Source: Streptosporangium canum (GTDB lineage Bacteria; Actinomycetota; Actinomycetes; Streptosporangiales; Streptosporangiaceae). From it: a stretch of 64,000 bases of DNA. Positions 27,238 through 36,279 of the stretch are shown in pieces; the first letter of the stretch is position 1; each line of letters opens with the position of its first letter. The DNA lies in contig NZ_FOQY01000020.1 in the NCBI RefSeq assembly GCF_900113865.1, positions 79,664-143,663 of the forward strand, written 5' to 3'. A model generated the notes under the pieces. It had not been told where the DNA came from. It saw nothing but the letters and a program-made list of their open reading frames with translations, and ran no database searches. The translations under genes were made by a program, and so were the position numbers.

Positions 27238-29001
27238 TCAGGGAGCGCAGCCCACCGTGTTCTCGATGATCCGGGTCTGCTGGGGGCGGACCAGCGGCTG
27301 CACCGGCACCAGCGGCGACTCGCTGGAAGAGGGTTCGGTCAGGTCGAACTCCAGCGTCCGCGACTGCCTGGGGGCGAACTCCAGCAGGGTGGAGTAGACG
27401 GGGTGGGACCGTTCTTCCTCCCTGATGACCGACGCCTCCTGTCCGTCGAGCCGCGCCGCGCTCATCCTCGTTCCGACCCCGGCGTACAGCGACACCCACA
27501 GCAGGTTGGAGCCTGGCCTGTGGCTGCGGTGCGGGGAGTCGAGCCGGTCGGTGACGTAGGTGGGCAGGCTTCCCCTCGGCACGTCGTTGGTGAGCCGGAT
27601 GCGCACCGTCGCGGAGCGCGTCCTGCCCATGCACGGGCCCAGCTCGTAGTCGAGGGAGCGCTCCAGGTAGTAGTCGAGTTTGCCGCCGGCCGAGTTGTTG
27701 ACCACCAGTCCCGCGAACGGTCCCGGCCGCTCCGGCAGCACGCCGCCGACGACGGTCGCCGACAGGCGTGACTGCTCGGCCCGCCGGCGGCTCCAGATCT
27801 GGATTCTGCGCTCCTCCACCATGCGGAACAGGACGGGAAGCAGCCGGGAGGGCTCCGTGAAAGACGAGGGCAGCGCCTCGCTGACAGCACCGGCGATCTT
27901 GATGAGGAACCGCTTGCGTGCCACAGGGTCGTCGTATCGGGCATAGGCGGCGCGCTCGGTGAGGTCGACGACGTTCTCGGCGGTCACCGTCTCCCCGTCG
28001 GGGAGGGCGACCGGACCGATCACCTGCAGCAGGTAGGACAGGCCCACCGGGTCGGTCGCCAGGGCGCCGTCCAGTCGCCGGTGGGTCTGCCGTTCCCACA
28101 GCCCGGTCCAGGTGGCCGCGGCGTACGGGAAATGCGGGGAGAGGTTGGAGATCGAGAGCAGCTTGGCCGCGCTCGGCCCGTAGCGCGCGCGAAAGTCCGG
28201 GCCGTGATCGGTCACCGGGGTCGGGCTCGCCTCGAGACCTCCGTTGGAGGACAGCCGCCTGATGCCGATCTTGCCGTGGTCGGCCTCCAGGATGCCGAAC
28301 GCGCCGACCAGGCCTCCGGTCCCCCGCGACTCGGCGTTGGTCTGGAACGCCAGGAAGTAGCGGCGGGGGCCGTCACTGCCCAGCATCGGAGGGAGCAGGG
28401 CGGCAGCGGTCGCGGCGTCGCCGAGCCAGCCCCGGAGCTGATCGACCTCCTGCAGCGCCGTGCCCCGCGCCTGGTCCAGCAGGTCGACGCCGGTGTCGGC
28501 CGGCGTGGCCGCCAGCCGGGAGCTCACCCGCGTGAGCCGGCCGGCCGCGTCCCGCAGGACCGGCGCGGCCGCGTCGAGATCCGCCAGCAGCCGTGGCACG
28601 TTGCCCAGGGAGTGCGTCTGCGCCGTGACGAACACCGCGGCGGTCCGCTGGACGGCGGCCAGCACATCGGTCAGTTCCGCTGCGCTCTCGGCCAGTCCGC
28701 GCACGGTCGTCGCGCCGTCCCCCACCAGCGGAACGTGCGTCATCATCGACCAGCAGGGGTCCTCGGTGAGCCGCCGCGCCTCGGCCGCGTGCCACCGGGC
28801 GTCCGCGATCGCCCGGCCCATCAGGGCGGGGTCGCGCGTGCTCGTCACCGCGCGTAGCCGCAGCAGCGCGCTCTTGGCCGCCTCCAGGTGCTCGCGCACG
28901 CCCAGGCCGAGATGGGCCGACCAGCCCCCGGCCAGTACCACCACGGCGACGGGGGCCAGCAGGCCGGTTACGACGGCTCTGCGACGTCTTCTAGATGCCA
29001 C
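27238..29001 (-). CDS. DUF4012-family membrane-anchored protein
   Basis: A 587-residue protein with a basic N-terminus and one hydrophobic segment (about residues 8-30), then a large extracellular portion. YFLAFQTNAESRGTGGLVGAFG, LSPHFPYAAATWTGLWE and DGALATDPVGLSYLLQVIGPV are the blocks that define DUF4012. Members are often encoded in exopolysaccharide loci, and their role is unknown. The start overlaps the preceding LPxTG gene's end by 11 bases (28,991-29,001), so the two are probably co-expressed and may act together at the wall. Confidence 0.85.
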   Translation of the reverse strand: MASRRRRRAVVTGLLAPVAVVVLAGGWSAHLGLGVREHLEAAKSALLRLRAVTSTRDPALMGRAIADARWHAAEARRLTEDPCWSMMTHVPLVGDGATTVRGLAESAAELTDVLAAVQRTAAVFVTAQTHSLGNVPRLLADLDAAAPVLRDAAGRLTRVSSRLAATPADTGVDLLDQARGTALQEVDQLRGWLGDAATAAALLPPMLGSDGPRRYFLAFQTNAESRGTGGLVGAFGILEADHGKIGIRRLSSNGGLEASPTPVTDHGPDFRARYGPSAAKLLSISNLSPHFPYAAATWTGLWERQTHRRLDGALATDPVGLSYLLQVIGPVALPDGETVTAENVVDLTERAAYARYDDPVARKRFLIKIAGAVSEALPSSFTEPSRLLPVLFRMVEERRIQIWSRRRAEQSRLSATVVGGVLPERPGPFAGLVVNNSAGGKLDYYLERSLDYELGPCMGRTRSATVRIRLTNDVPRGSLPTYVTDRLDSPHRSHRPGSNLLWVSLYAGVGTRMSAARLDGQEASVIREEERSHPVYSTLLEFAPRQSRTLEFDLTEPSSSESPLVPVQPLVRPQQTRIIENTVGCAP

Positions 29002-29377
29002 TGGTGGATCGGCGGCGCCGTACGGCGATCAGGCTGGCGGCGGTTCCGGCGGCCAGCAGGCCGCCGCCCAGCGTGGCGACCGTCGCCACCGGTGCTCCCG
29101 TGAACGGCAGCTCCTTGACCGCATGGCAGCCGCCGCCGCAGCAGCTCTCCTCGCTGCAGCAGCTGTTGTTGTCGTCGTCGCAGTCGAAACCGTGGTCGAA
29201 CGGGTCGGGACCGTTGTTGTTGTTATTGTTGTTGACCGGCCCCGGCGGATAGGGCGCCGAAACGACGGCGATCGCCGGCAGGCTGGTTTCGGCGGTGGCC
29301 ATCGTGGCGGTCGCGAGCGCGAATCCACCTCCGATCGCCGCCGCTAGAAAAATAGATACCATCCGTTTTCTGGCCAT
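28991..29377 (-). CDS. Short LPxTG-type wall protein, Asn- and Cys-rich
   Basis: A 128-residue protein. The N-terminus is a signal peptide (MARKRMVSIFLAAAIGGGF...ATAETS). The mature part has a run of seven Asn residues, an acidic patch and a Cys-rich block CDDDNNSCCSEESCCGGGC containing seven cysteines. The C-terminus is a sortase signal: LPFTG, a hydrophobic segment of about 22 residues, and RRRR. After sorting, only about 65 residues would remain on the wall. I recognise no family for the mature part. It is the first gene of a leftward pair with the DUF4012 gene. Confidence 0.8.
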   Translation of the reverse strand: MARKRMVSIFLAAAIGGGFALATATMATAETSLPAIAVVSAPYPPGPVNNNNNNNGPDPFDHGFDCDDDNNSCCSEESCCGGGCHAVKELPFTGAPVATVATLGGGLLAAGTAASLIAVRRRRSTSGI

Positions 29378-29559
29378 TTCAGACTCCCCCGTGGCGATGA
29401 TTCAGGCCATGGCAAAATACCGCTCGGAATACGAGCGACATGTCCACGGAACCCGTTATATCCCCCTCGGCATGAGGCGCCCTGTTCAGCTCACGGCCCT
29501 TACCGAACGATCACCCGCTGTTCTCCGACTTTTGACGCTGAACGTCCGGGCACGGCGGT

Positions 29560-29652
29560 CCCGTTCTCCGCACGTGGCAGGTCTTCACCGGAGGCCGCTC
29601 GCCGTCAACCGGCACGGCTCCGCCGGACGAGGCCGCACGTGCGGAGAACGGG
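29560..29652. repeat. 17-bp perfect inverted repeats bounding a 93-base element
   Basis: CCCGTTCTCCGCACGTG (29,560-29,576) is the exact reverse complement of CACGTGCGGAGAACGGG (29,636-29,652), enclosing 59 bases. It lies directly downstream of the sugar-dehydrogenase stop codon (29,654), so it could be a large terminator hairpin or a tiny MITE-like element; no target duplication was seen. The rest of the 276-base gap (29,378-29,653) shows no ORF. Confidence 0.7.
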
Positions 29653-29653
29653 G

Positions 29654-30841
29654 CTAGCGGGTGTCGGCCTCAAGCCTGTAGACGGGCCCGGCCAGGCTGA
29701 GCGCGTACAGCTCGCCGTCGTGATCCTCGCCGAAGGAGGAGAGCTGCTCGACCCTGCCCACCTCCCGCGCCTCGCGGGGCCGGTCGGCGGGGGCCGCCTT
29801 CACCCAGCCGGCGCAGAAGTCGCCGTAGAGGAACCGGCCGCGCAGGTCCGGGATCCGCGTGCCCCGGTAGACGTGGCCGGCGACGACCGAGCAGGTCCCG
29901 TCACGCCCCAGGGCGTATTCGGCGACGGGGTCGACCGCCCCGTCCGGCGGGGCCGCTCCCCGGAAGGGGTGGCCGCCCTCCCTGAGGTTCCAGCCGTAGT
30001 TGAGGCCGCCCTTCCCCCGGGGCTGGAAGTCGATCTCCTCCCAGGAGTTCTGCCCGACGTCGCCGATCCACATGTCCCCGGTCTTCCTGTCGAAGGAGAA
30101 CCGCCAGGGGTTGCGCAGGCCGTAGGCCCAGATCTCGGGCCTGGCGCCCTTCCTGCCGGCGAACGGGTTGCCGGCGGGGACCTTGTACGGCGTGCCGCGC
30201 GGGTCGATCCTGAGGATCTTCCCCAGCCAGGTGCCCAGGTTCTGGCCGTTGCCCTGCGGGTCGCCCCCGCTGCCGCCGTCGCCCAGCGCGATGTAGAGGT
30301 GGCCGTCGGGTCCGAAGGCGAGCTGGCCGCCGTTGTGGTTGGGGTACGGCTGCCGCTGGACCAGCACGTCCCGGCGCGCGGTGGCCTTGCCACCGCCGAA
30401 GGCCCACTCCGTGACGTGGGTGTGCCCGTCGCGGTCGGTCCAGTCGAGGTAGAGGAAGTCGCCGCCGGGATGGAACGCCACCCCGAGCAGCCCCTGCTCG
30501 TTGCCCCGGCTGACCTCCCCGGAAAGGTCGACAACGGGATCCCCCGCGACCTCGCCGTCGGCTATCGCGCGCAGCCGCCCCGTCTGCTCGGCGACGTACA
30601 GGGTGGGATCGCCCTCGCGCAGGGCCATCGCCACCGGCATGTCCAGCTGGGCGATCTCGGTGAACCGGACCCGCGGGAGGGCGGCCCCCGTCTCCGGGGC
30701 GGGCTCCGCCCGCGAGGCCGTGGGGGCGGGGGCGGACGGCGCGGCGGAGGCGGCGGGGTCGCCCGTGGAGCAGGCCACCAGCGCCGCGCCGAGCACGGCC
30801 AGCCCCATTCCGGCCCGGCAGGAGATCGGCACGGTCCTCAT
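29654..30841 (-). CDS. PQQ-type glucose/sorbosone dehydrogenase lipoprotein
   Basis: A 395-residue secreted protein. MRTVPISCRAGMGLAVLGAALVAC is a lipoprotein signal peptide with lipobox LVAC, so the ATG at 30,841 is preferred over an upstream start. The mature part begins with a disordered Ala/Pro/Ser linker and then a six-bladed beta-propeller: GLLGVAFHP, PNHNGGQLAFGPDGHLYIALGDGG and GLRNPWRFSFD are hallmarks of the soluble aldose/sorbosone dehydrogenase family, which uses PQQ and calcium at the cell surface to oxidise sugars. Some family members lack activity. A strong hairpin follows its stop. Confidence 0.9.
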   Translation of the reverse strand: MRTVPISCRAGMGLAVLGAALVACSTGDPAASAAPSAPAPTASRAEPAPETGAALPRVRFTEIAQLDMPVAMALREGDPTLYVAEQTGRLRAIADGEVAGDPVVDLSGEVSRGNEQGLLGVAFHPGGDFLYLDWTDRDGHTHVTEWAFGGGKATARRDVLVQRQPYPNHNGGQLAFGPDGHLYIALGDGGSGGDPQGNGQNLGTWLGKILRIDPRGTPYKVPAGNPFAGRKGARPEIWAYGLRNPWRFSFDRKTGDMWIGDVGQNSWEEIDFQPRGKGGLNYGWNLREGGHPFRGAAPPDGAVDPVAEYALGRDGTCSVVAGHVYRGTRIPDLRGRFLYGDFCAGWVKAAPADRPREAREVGRVEQLSSFGEDHDGELYALSLAGPVYRLEADTR

Positions 30842-30972
30842 CCTCCAGTGATCGGCGACGTATCCATGATGTCCTGTACCGGGGTCCCGCGTTGAAGGTT
30901 CCCGGGCCGTGTCGGACGATCGGCCCCGCACCCTCGGGAAGCCCCGGGGAGCCGGGGGCCCGGAGAATCAGG

Positions 30973-31021
30973 GAGGCCCGGAGAGCCGGGGAGGCCCGGA
31001 GAGCCGGGGAGGCCCGGAGCC
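30973..31021. repeat. 18-bp tandem repeat, about 2.7 copies
   Basis: The unit GAGGCCCGGAGAGCCGGG starts at 30,973, repeats at 30,991 and is cut short after 31,009. It lies just upstream of the SDR gene start, where the promoter would be expected. Confidence 0.85.
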
Positions 31022-31069
31022 GCGCCGGGGAGTTGCCGGATCCGGCGGCGCTGTCTCTAGACTGCACGC

Positions 31070-31822
31070 ATGCCCACCGCACTGATCACGGGCGCGACCG
31101 CCGGCATCGGCGCCGCGTTCGCCCGCCGCCTGGCCGCCGACGGTTTCTCCCTCGTACTCGTCGCCCGCGACGAGAAGCGCCTGGCCGGCTCCGCCGAGGC
31201 GTTGCGCCTGCGCTACGGGGTGAGGGTCGAGGTGCTCCCCGCCGACCTGGCCGCCGAGGAAGGCTTGACGGCGGTCGAGGCGCGGCTGCGCGAGGGGGGC
31301 GACCTGCTGGTCAACAACGCGGGCTTCGGCCATCCGGGCGGCTTCCTCGACGTCCCGGTCGCCGACGAGCTGCGGATGCTGAAGGTGCACTGCGAGGCGG
31401 TGCTGCGGCTGACGCTGGCCGCGCTGCCGGGGATGCGGAAGCGTGACCGGGGAGCGGTGGTCAACGTGGCGTCGGTGGCGGCGTTCTTCACCCGGGGCAC
31501 CTACAGCGCGTCCAAGGCGTGGGTCGTCAACTTCAGCGAGTCCGTCGCGTCGGAGCTGACCGGCACCCGCGTGCGGGTGATGGCCCTGTGTCCGGGGTTC
31601 GTCCGGACCGAGTTCCACGACCGCGCCTCGATGGACACCTCCGGCATCCCCGGCTTCCTGTGGCTCTCGGCGGACAACGTGGTGGACGAGGCCATGCGCG
31701 ACCTGGCCCGCGGCAGGCGGGTGAGCATCCCCGACATCCGCTACAAGGCCATCGTCGGAGTGGGCAGGCTGATCCCCCGCGGCCTCGCCGGCGAGGTCTC
31801 CCGCCGCCTCGGCCGCCGGTAG
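31070..31822 (+). CDS. Short-chain dehydrogenase/reductase
   Basis: A 250-residue classical SDR. LITGATAGIGAAFA at residues 5-18 is the NADP site, NNAG the structural motif, NVASVAAF the catalytic Ser region and YSASK the catalytic Tyr/Lys pair. The C-terminal part has a hydrophobic stretch GVGRLIPRGLAGEV, as in SDRs related to ketoreductases that act on lipophilic substrates. The substrate is unknown. The gene converges on the msiK gene over a 13-bp hairpin. Confidence 0.87.
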   Translation: MPTALITGATAGIGAAFARRLAADGFSLVLVARDEKRLAGSAEALRLRYGVRVEVLPADLAAEEGLTAVEARLREGGDLLVNNAGFGHPGGFLDVPVADELRMLKVHCEAVLRLTLAALPGMRKRDRGAVVNVASVAAFFTRGTYSASKAWVVNFSESVASELTGTRVRVMALCPGFVRTEFHDRASMDTSGIPGFLWLSADNVVDEAMRDLARGRRVSIPDIRYKAIVGVGRLIPRGLAGEVSRRLGRR

Positions 31823-31866
31823 GGCCGACGCGGGACGACCCGCGCCACGGCTCGGAGACGCGGAAA

Positions 31867-31901
31867 GGCCCGCGCCACGGGAGGGGGTCGTGGCGCGGGC
31901 C
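31867..31901. terminator. Strong hairpin between convergent SDR and msiK genes
   Basis: A perfect 13-bp stem, GGCCCGCGCCACG (31,867-31,879) with CGTGGCGCGGGCC (31,889-31,901), has a 9-base loop. It lies 21 bases from the msiK stop and can serve both genes. Confidence 0.8.
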
Positions 31902-31921
31902 GGTCCGGTCAACGGGGTTGG

Positions 31922-33142
<1,221 letters not shown>

Positions 33143-33186
33143 GGAGAGTCCTTAGCGCCTCGGGCCAACCCCGTGTTCACCCGATG

Positions 33187-33200
33187 TGGATACGTTTTCA
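33187..33200. promoter_or_regulatory. Degenerate LacI-type half-operator near msiK
   Basis: TGGATACGTTTTCA has the central CG and five of seven dyad pairs expected for LacI-family sites. It lies 45 bases upstream of the msiK start and resembles the better site at 33,306. Confidence 0.4.
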
Positions 33201-33305
33201 TGCATCTCACCGGAAACGGACATGCGTGTCAAGAGCAGATCTGGTTCTTCCTCGTCAGCGGGGCCGCTGTTATCTCTTCGCGCTGGATCGGCTACAGAAA
33301 ATATG

Positions 33306-33321
33306 ATGGAATCGTTTCCAT
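33306..33321. promoter_or_regulatory. LacI-type operator overlapping the regulator's start codon
   Basis: ATGGAA-TCGT-TTCCAT is a 16-base dyad with a central CG and one mispaired position. The last two bases are the first two of the LacI ATG (33,320), which suggests autoregulation, with msiK a likely second target. Confidence 0.6.
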
Positions 33322-34318
33322 GAACATGCGTCGTACGACCATCAAGGACGTCGCCGAGGCAGCGGGGGTCGGGGTCGCCACGGTGTCACGGGTTCTGTCC
33401 GGCGGCTCGGCGAGCCCCGAGACCAGGGAGCGGGTGCTGACCGTCGCGGCCCAGCTCGACTACCGGCCCAGCGCGCTCGGCCGCAACCTGCGCCAGCAGC
33501 GCTCGGGCGGGATCGGGCTGCTGCTGCCCGACATCACCGACACCTTCTACGGCCGCCTGGCCGACGGCGTGCTCGCCTGCGCGCGCTCGGCGGGCGAGCC
33601 GGTGATCCTGGGCGCCACCGGCGACGACCCGGAGCGCGAGGCCGAGCTGATCGGCATGCTGCTGGAGCAGGGCGTGGACCGGGTGATCGCGGTCCCCTCC
33701 GGGGACGGGGAGACGTGGGCGCCCACCCTGCGTGCCGGGCTCACCACGGTGTTCGCGCACCGCCTGGCGGCCGGGCGCGACGACGTGCCCGCGGTCCTGG
33801 CCGACGACCGCGCGGGCGTGCGCACCGCCGTCGACTATCTGACCGGGCTGGGCCACCGCCGGATCGCCTATCTCGGCGGTCCGGGGCAGGAGCAGCGCCT
33901 GTCCGTCTTCCGGCAGGCCCTGGGCGCCCTGGTGGACGAGGATCTCATCGTCTCCGCGCGCGGCAGCCGGGACTCCGCCTACGCGGTCGCCGCCGGACTC
34001 TTCCAGCGCCGGCCCGACCTGACCGCTGTGCTGGCCGGGGGCAACCTGCTGGGCGAGGCGGCCGTGCTCGCCGCCAGGGAGCTGGATCTGCGGGTGCCCA
34101 GGGACCTGTCACTGATCATGTTCGATGACGTGCCCTGGGCCGAGCTGTGCTCCCCGCCGCTGACCGTGATCGCCCAGCCCGCGCAGGACATCGGCTACCG
34201 CGCGGCCGAGCTGGTGCTGCGTGCCGGACCACGGCGTCCGCGCAGCGTGCTGCTGCCCACCGAGCTGATGGTCAGGGGCAGTTGCGCCCCTAGAGGGATT
34301 TCTCGATCGCCGCGGTGA
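33320..34318 (+). CDS. LacI-family transcriptional regulator
   Basis: A 332-residue repressor. The N-terminal helix-turn-helix reads TTIKDVAEAAGVGVATVSRVLSG, and the rest is the periplasmic-binding-protein-like sensor domain (GIGLLLPDITDTFYG, GHRRIAYLGG, PRDLSLIMFDD). Start options are the ATGs at 33,320 and 33,326. It is divergent from msiK and probably senses a sugar or sugar phosphate. Its last codons overlap the leftward peroxidase gene by 29 bases on the opposite strand. Confidence 0.9.
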   Translation: MNMRRTTIKDVAEAAGVGVATVSRVLSGGSASPETRERVLTVAAQLDYRPSALGRNLRQQRSGGIGLLLPDITDTFYGRLADGVLACARSAGEPVILGATGDDPEREAELIGMLLEQGVDRVIAVPSGDGETWAPTLRAGLTTVFAHRLAAGRDDVPAVLADDRAGVRTAVDYLTGLGHRRIAYLGGPGQEQRLSVFRQALGALVDEDLIVSARGSRDSAYAVAAGLFQRRPDLTAVLAGGNLLGEAAVLAARELDLRVPRDLSLIMFDDVPWAELCSPPLTVIAQPAQDIGYRAAELVLRAGPRRPRSVLLPTELMVRGSCAPRGISRSPR

Positions 34319-34775
34319 GGGCGGGGTCCCCGGGCTCGACGGCCGGGCGGAAGCGGGCCAGCACCTCCCCCTCACGCGAGACCAGGAACTTCTCGAAGTT
34401 CCACTGGACGTCGCCGGCCTGCCCGTCGGGGTCGGGCGCCTGGGTGAGCGAGGCGTAGAGGGGGTGCCGGCCCTCGCCGTTGACGTCCGTCTTGGCGAGC
34501 AGCGGGAAGTCCACCCCGTAGGTGGTGGAGCAGAACTCCTGGATCTCCTCCGCACTGCCCGGCTCCTGGCCCATGAACTGGTTGCAGGGCACGCCGACGA
34601 CGGCGAGGCCCCTGTCGGCGTAGGCGCGGTGGAGCTCGGCGAGGCCGGCGTACTGCGGGGTGAGGCCGCATCGGGAAGCCACGTTCACGATCAGGACCGC
34701 CCTGTCGCCCGCCAGCTCGGCCAGCGTGGTGGGGGCGTCGGAAAGAGTTCGCACTGGGATATCACGGATGCTCAT
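34290..34775 (-). CDS. Glutathione peroxidase-family thiol peroxidase
   Basis: A 161-residue peroxidase. VASRCGLTPQYAGL holds the peroxidatic Cys, GVPCNQFMGQEPG the Gln and WNFEKFLV the Trp of the catalytic tetrad. The Cys variant is not a selenocysteine enzyme, and in actinomycetes, which lack glutathione, such enzymes probably use thioredoxin. The ATG at 34,775 (MSIRDIP) matches the family's usual length; upstream in-frame sequence is not family-like. It detoxifies organic peroxides in the cytoplasm. Confidence 0.9.
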   Translation of the reverse strand: MSIRDIPVRTLSDAPTTLAELAGDRAVLIVNVASRCGLTPQYAGLAELHRAYADRGLAVVGVPCNQFMGQEPGSAEEIQEFCSTTYGVDFPLLAKTDVNGEGRHPLYASLTQAPDPDGQAGDVQWNFEKFLVSREGEVLARFRPAVEPGDPALTAAIEKSL

Positions 34776-34996
34776 GATCTGCACCCTAATCGTCTTGTCA
34801 CGTTTGGGAGTTATGACGCCCAGAGAATGAAATGTGATGGATGCCATAGGTGAGACGCCGAGCCCCTCACCAGGCACTTGATCTTTTTCTAACCGATCTT
34901 TGACAGAGACCTCGACAAGCGCTGTCGACTGGTCTGCCCGGAGCCGCTGGGGCATCGTGTCGGCCGTCCCTCGATCCCAGCGAAAGGCGATCCCCT

Positions 34997-35392
34997 ATGC
35001 CGACGCTACGCCGTACCAGCGTGCTGCTGGTCACCTCGGCGCTCGCCGTCAGCACCACCGCCACGGTCGCTCAGGCCTCCTCCTCCGCACGGCAGGGCAA
35101 CAAGGCCATCGCCGCGCCCATGGTGTCCGCACGAGGCTGGACCAAGAGCCAGTTCGGCTGCCTCAGCCGGCTATGGACCCGGGAGAGCAACTGGAACCAC
35201 CGAGCACACAACCGCCACTCCGGCGCCTACGGCATCCCCCAGGCGCTGCCCGGCGGGAAGATGGCCAGCGCCGGCCGGGACTGGCGCACCAACCCCAGAA
35301 CCCAGATCAAATGGGGTCTGACCTACATCAAAAAGCGCTACGGTTCGCCGTGTGGAGCGTGGGCGCATTTCCATTCACGCGGCTGGTACTAG
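34997..35392 (+). CDS. Secreted lysozyme-like/aggregation-promoting-factor domain protein, copy 1
   Basis: A 131-residue protein with a signal peptide (MPTLRRTSVLLVTSALAVS...AQA). The mature part ends in the transglycosylase-like domain: LWTRESNWNH carries the probable catalytic Glu, followed by SGAYGIPQALPG, WGLTYIKKRYGSPCGAW and a terminal GWY. The family acts on or binds peptidoglycan outside the cell. Two cysteines (in FGCLS and SPCGAW) can form a disulfide. A close copy follows at 35,720; the two are roughly three quarters identical over the last 78 residues. Confidence 0.85.
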   Translation: MPTLRRTSVLLVTSALAVSTTATVAQASSSARQGNKAIAAPMVSARGWTKSQFGCLSRLWTRESNWNHRAHNRHSGAYGIPQALPGGKMASAGRDWRTNPRTQIKWGLTYIKKRYGSPCGAWAHFHSRGWY

Positions 35393-35719
35393 TTTCAAAC
35401 CCCATGCCGGGGTGATTTTCGCCTCCTCCCCCCGCATAGACGTCCGGCCCGTGGTAATTCGGCACCCGTCGAACCACCCGTAGACCACGAAGATCGGGCA
35501 AACACCTTTCCGCGGCATGTCGCAACCGCCCTTGGGCGCTTGCCCCGCGTACTAGAAAGCGCCTAGAGAAAACGTCGCGGTGTCTCATGCCGGAAACGGG
35601 CCGGCGAGACCGCGCGGGCATCTCCGCGTCCGAGCCACGGGCGCGGGACGACCGGGCATGTGAGCGGGCCATGGCCCGCTCACGCGCCTTCCGCACGCGG
35701 CCAGCGGACAAGGATCAAC
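35393..35719. other. Spacer between the two lysozyme-like genes, with hairpins
   Basis: This 327-base gap has no convincing ORF. It contains a small hairpin ACCCC/GGGGT just after the first gene, a GCCGG/CCGGC dyad near 35,590 and the perfect palindrome at 35,660-35,683. I looked for the c-di-AMP riboswitch (ydaO type) common before such genes and did not find its conserved GGGGGACCC core. Confidence 0.5.
35660..35683. promoter_or_regulatory. 24-bp perfect palindrome upstream of lysozyme-like copy 2
   Basis: Twelve bases starting GTGAGCGGGCCA are followed by their exact complement. It lies 37 bases upstream of the ATG at 35,720, so it would form a strong hairpin in the leader or serve as a protein-binding site. 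Confidence 0.75.
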
Positions 35720-36214
35720 ATGAACGGATACCGCGTTCTGCGGAATACAGTCGTGACCGCGCTCGCCGCTTCGACCATGGTCGGATCCGCCGAGATCGGG
35801 CGGGCCGAGGAGATCGCGGAACCGGCGAGGAGGGGACCGGCGATGACGGTCCACCGGGGCATCTGGTTCACCCAGGCCCAGCCGAAGATCGTACTCACCA
35901 CGAGGACCAGCAGGAGCAGGAACAAGGCGATCGCGTTCCGCCTCGTCTCCCGCCGGCTGTGGTCCCACAGCCAGTTCCGCTGCCTGGACAGTCTCTGGAC
36001 CAGGGAGAGCAACTGGAACCACCAGGCGCACAACCCGTCATCGGGAGCCTACGGCATCCCGCAGGCACTGCCGGGCTCGAAGATGAGCGGCAGCGGCGGG
36101 GACTGGCGCTCGAATCCGGCCACCCAGATCAGCTGGGGCCTTCGCTACATCAAGAGCCGATACGGATCTCCGTGCGGCGCATGGGGTCATTTCCGGTCCA
36201 GTAACTGGTACTGA
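35720..36214 (+). CDS. Secreted lysozyme-like/aggregation-promoting-factor domain protein, copy 2
   Basis: A 164-residue protein; the ATG at 35,720 is chosen because AAGGA lies about 6 bases upstream. The N-terminal MNGYRVLRNTVVTALAASTMVGS resembles a signal peptide, followed by an Arg/Thr-rich linker and the same C-terminal domain as copy 1 (LWTRESNWNH with the probable catalytic Glu, SGAYGIPQALPGSKM, WGLRYIKSRYGSPCGAW). It is about 35 residues longer than copy 1 between signal and domain. Tandem duplication is the simplest origin. Confidence 0.83.
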   Translation: MNGYRVLRNTVVTALAASTMVGSAEIGRAEEIAEPARRGPAMTVHRGIWFTQAQPKIVLTTRTSRSRNKAIAFRLVSRRLWSHSQFRCLDSLWTRESNWNHQAHNPSSGAYGIPQALPGSKMSGSGGDWRSNPATQISWGLRYIKSRYGSPCGAWGHFRSSNWY

Positions 36215-36249
36215 CCCGAGGAGTCTTCAGGGGAAGGGAGCACTCCTCA

Positions 36250-36279
36250 GACGTCCGGGGCTCACGGGTCCCGGACGTC
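36250..36279. terminator. Hairpin between convergent lysozyme-like copy 2 and TetR genes
   Basis: A perfect 10-bp stem, GACGTCCGGG (36,250-36,259) with CCCGGACGTC (36,270-36,279), overlaps the TetR stop codon by two bases. Confidence 0.7.

Noticed and set aside
26366..27397. A plus-strand frame across the phosphatase gene
   Set aside because: It has low-complexity Gly/Arg content, no motif, and lies antisense to the CTGNLCRS phosphatase.
34776..35719. c-di-AMP (ydaO-type) riboswitch before the lysozyme-like genes
   Set aside because: The conserved GGGGGACCC-like core and flanking helices expected for this class could not be found in either leader.
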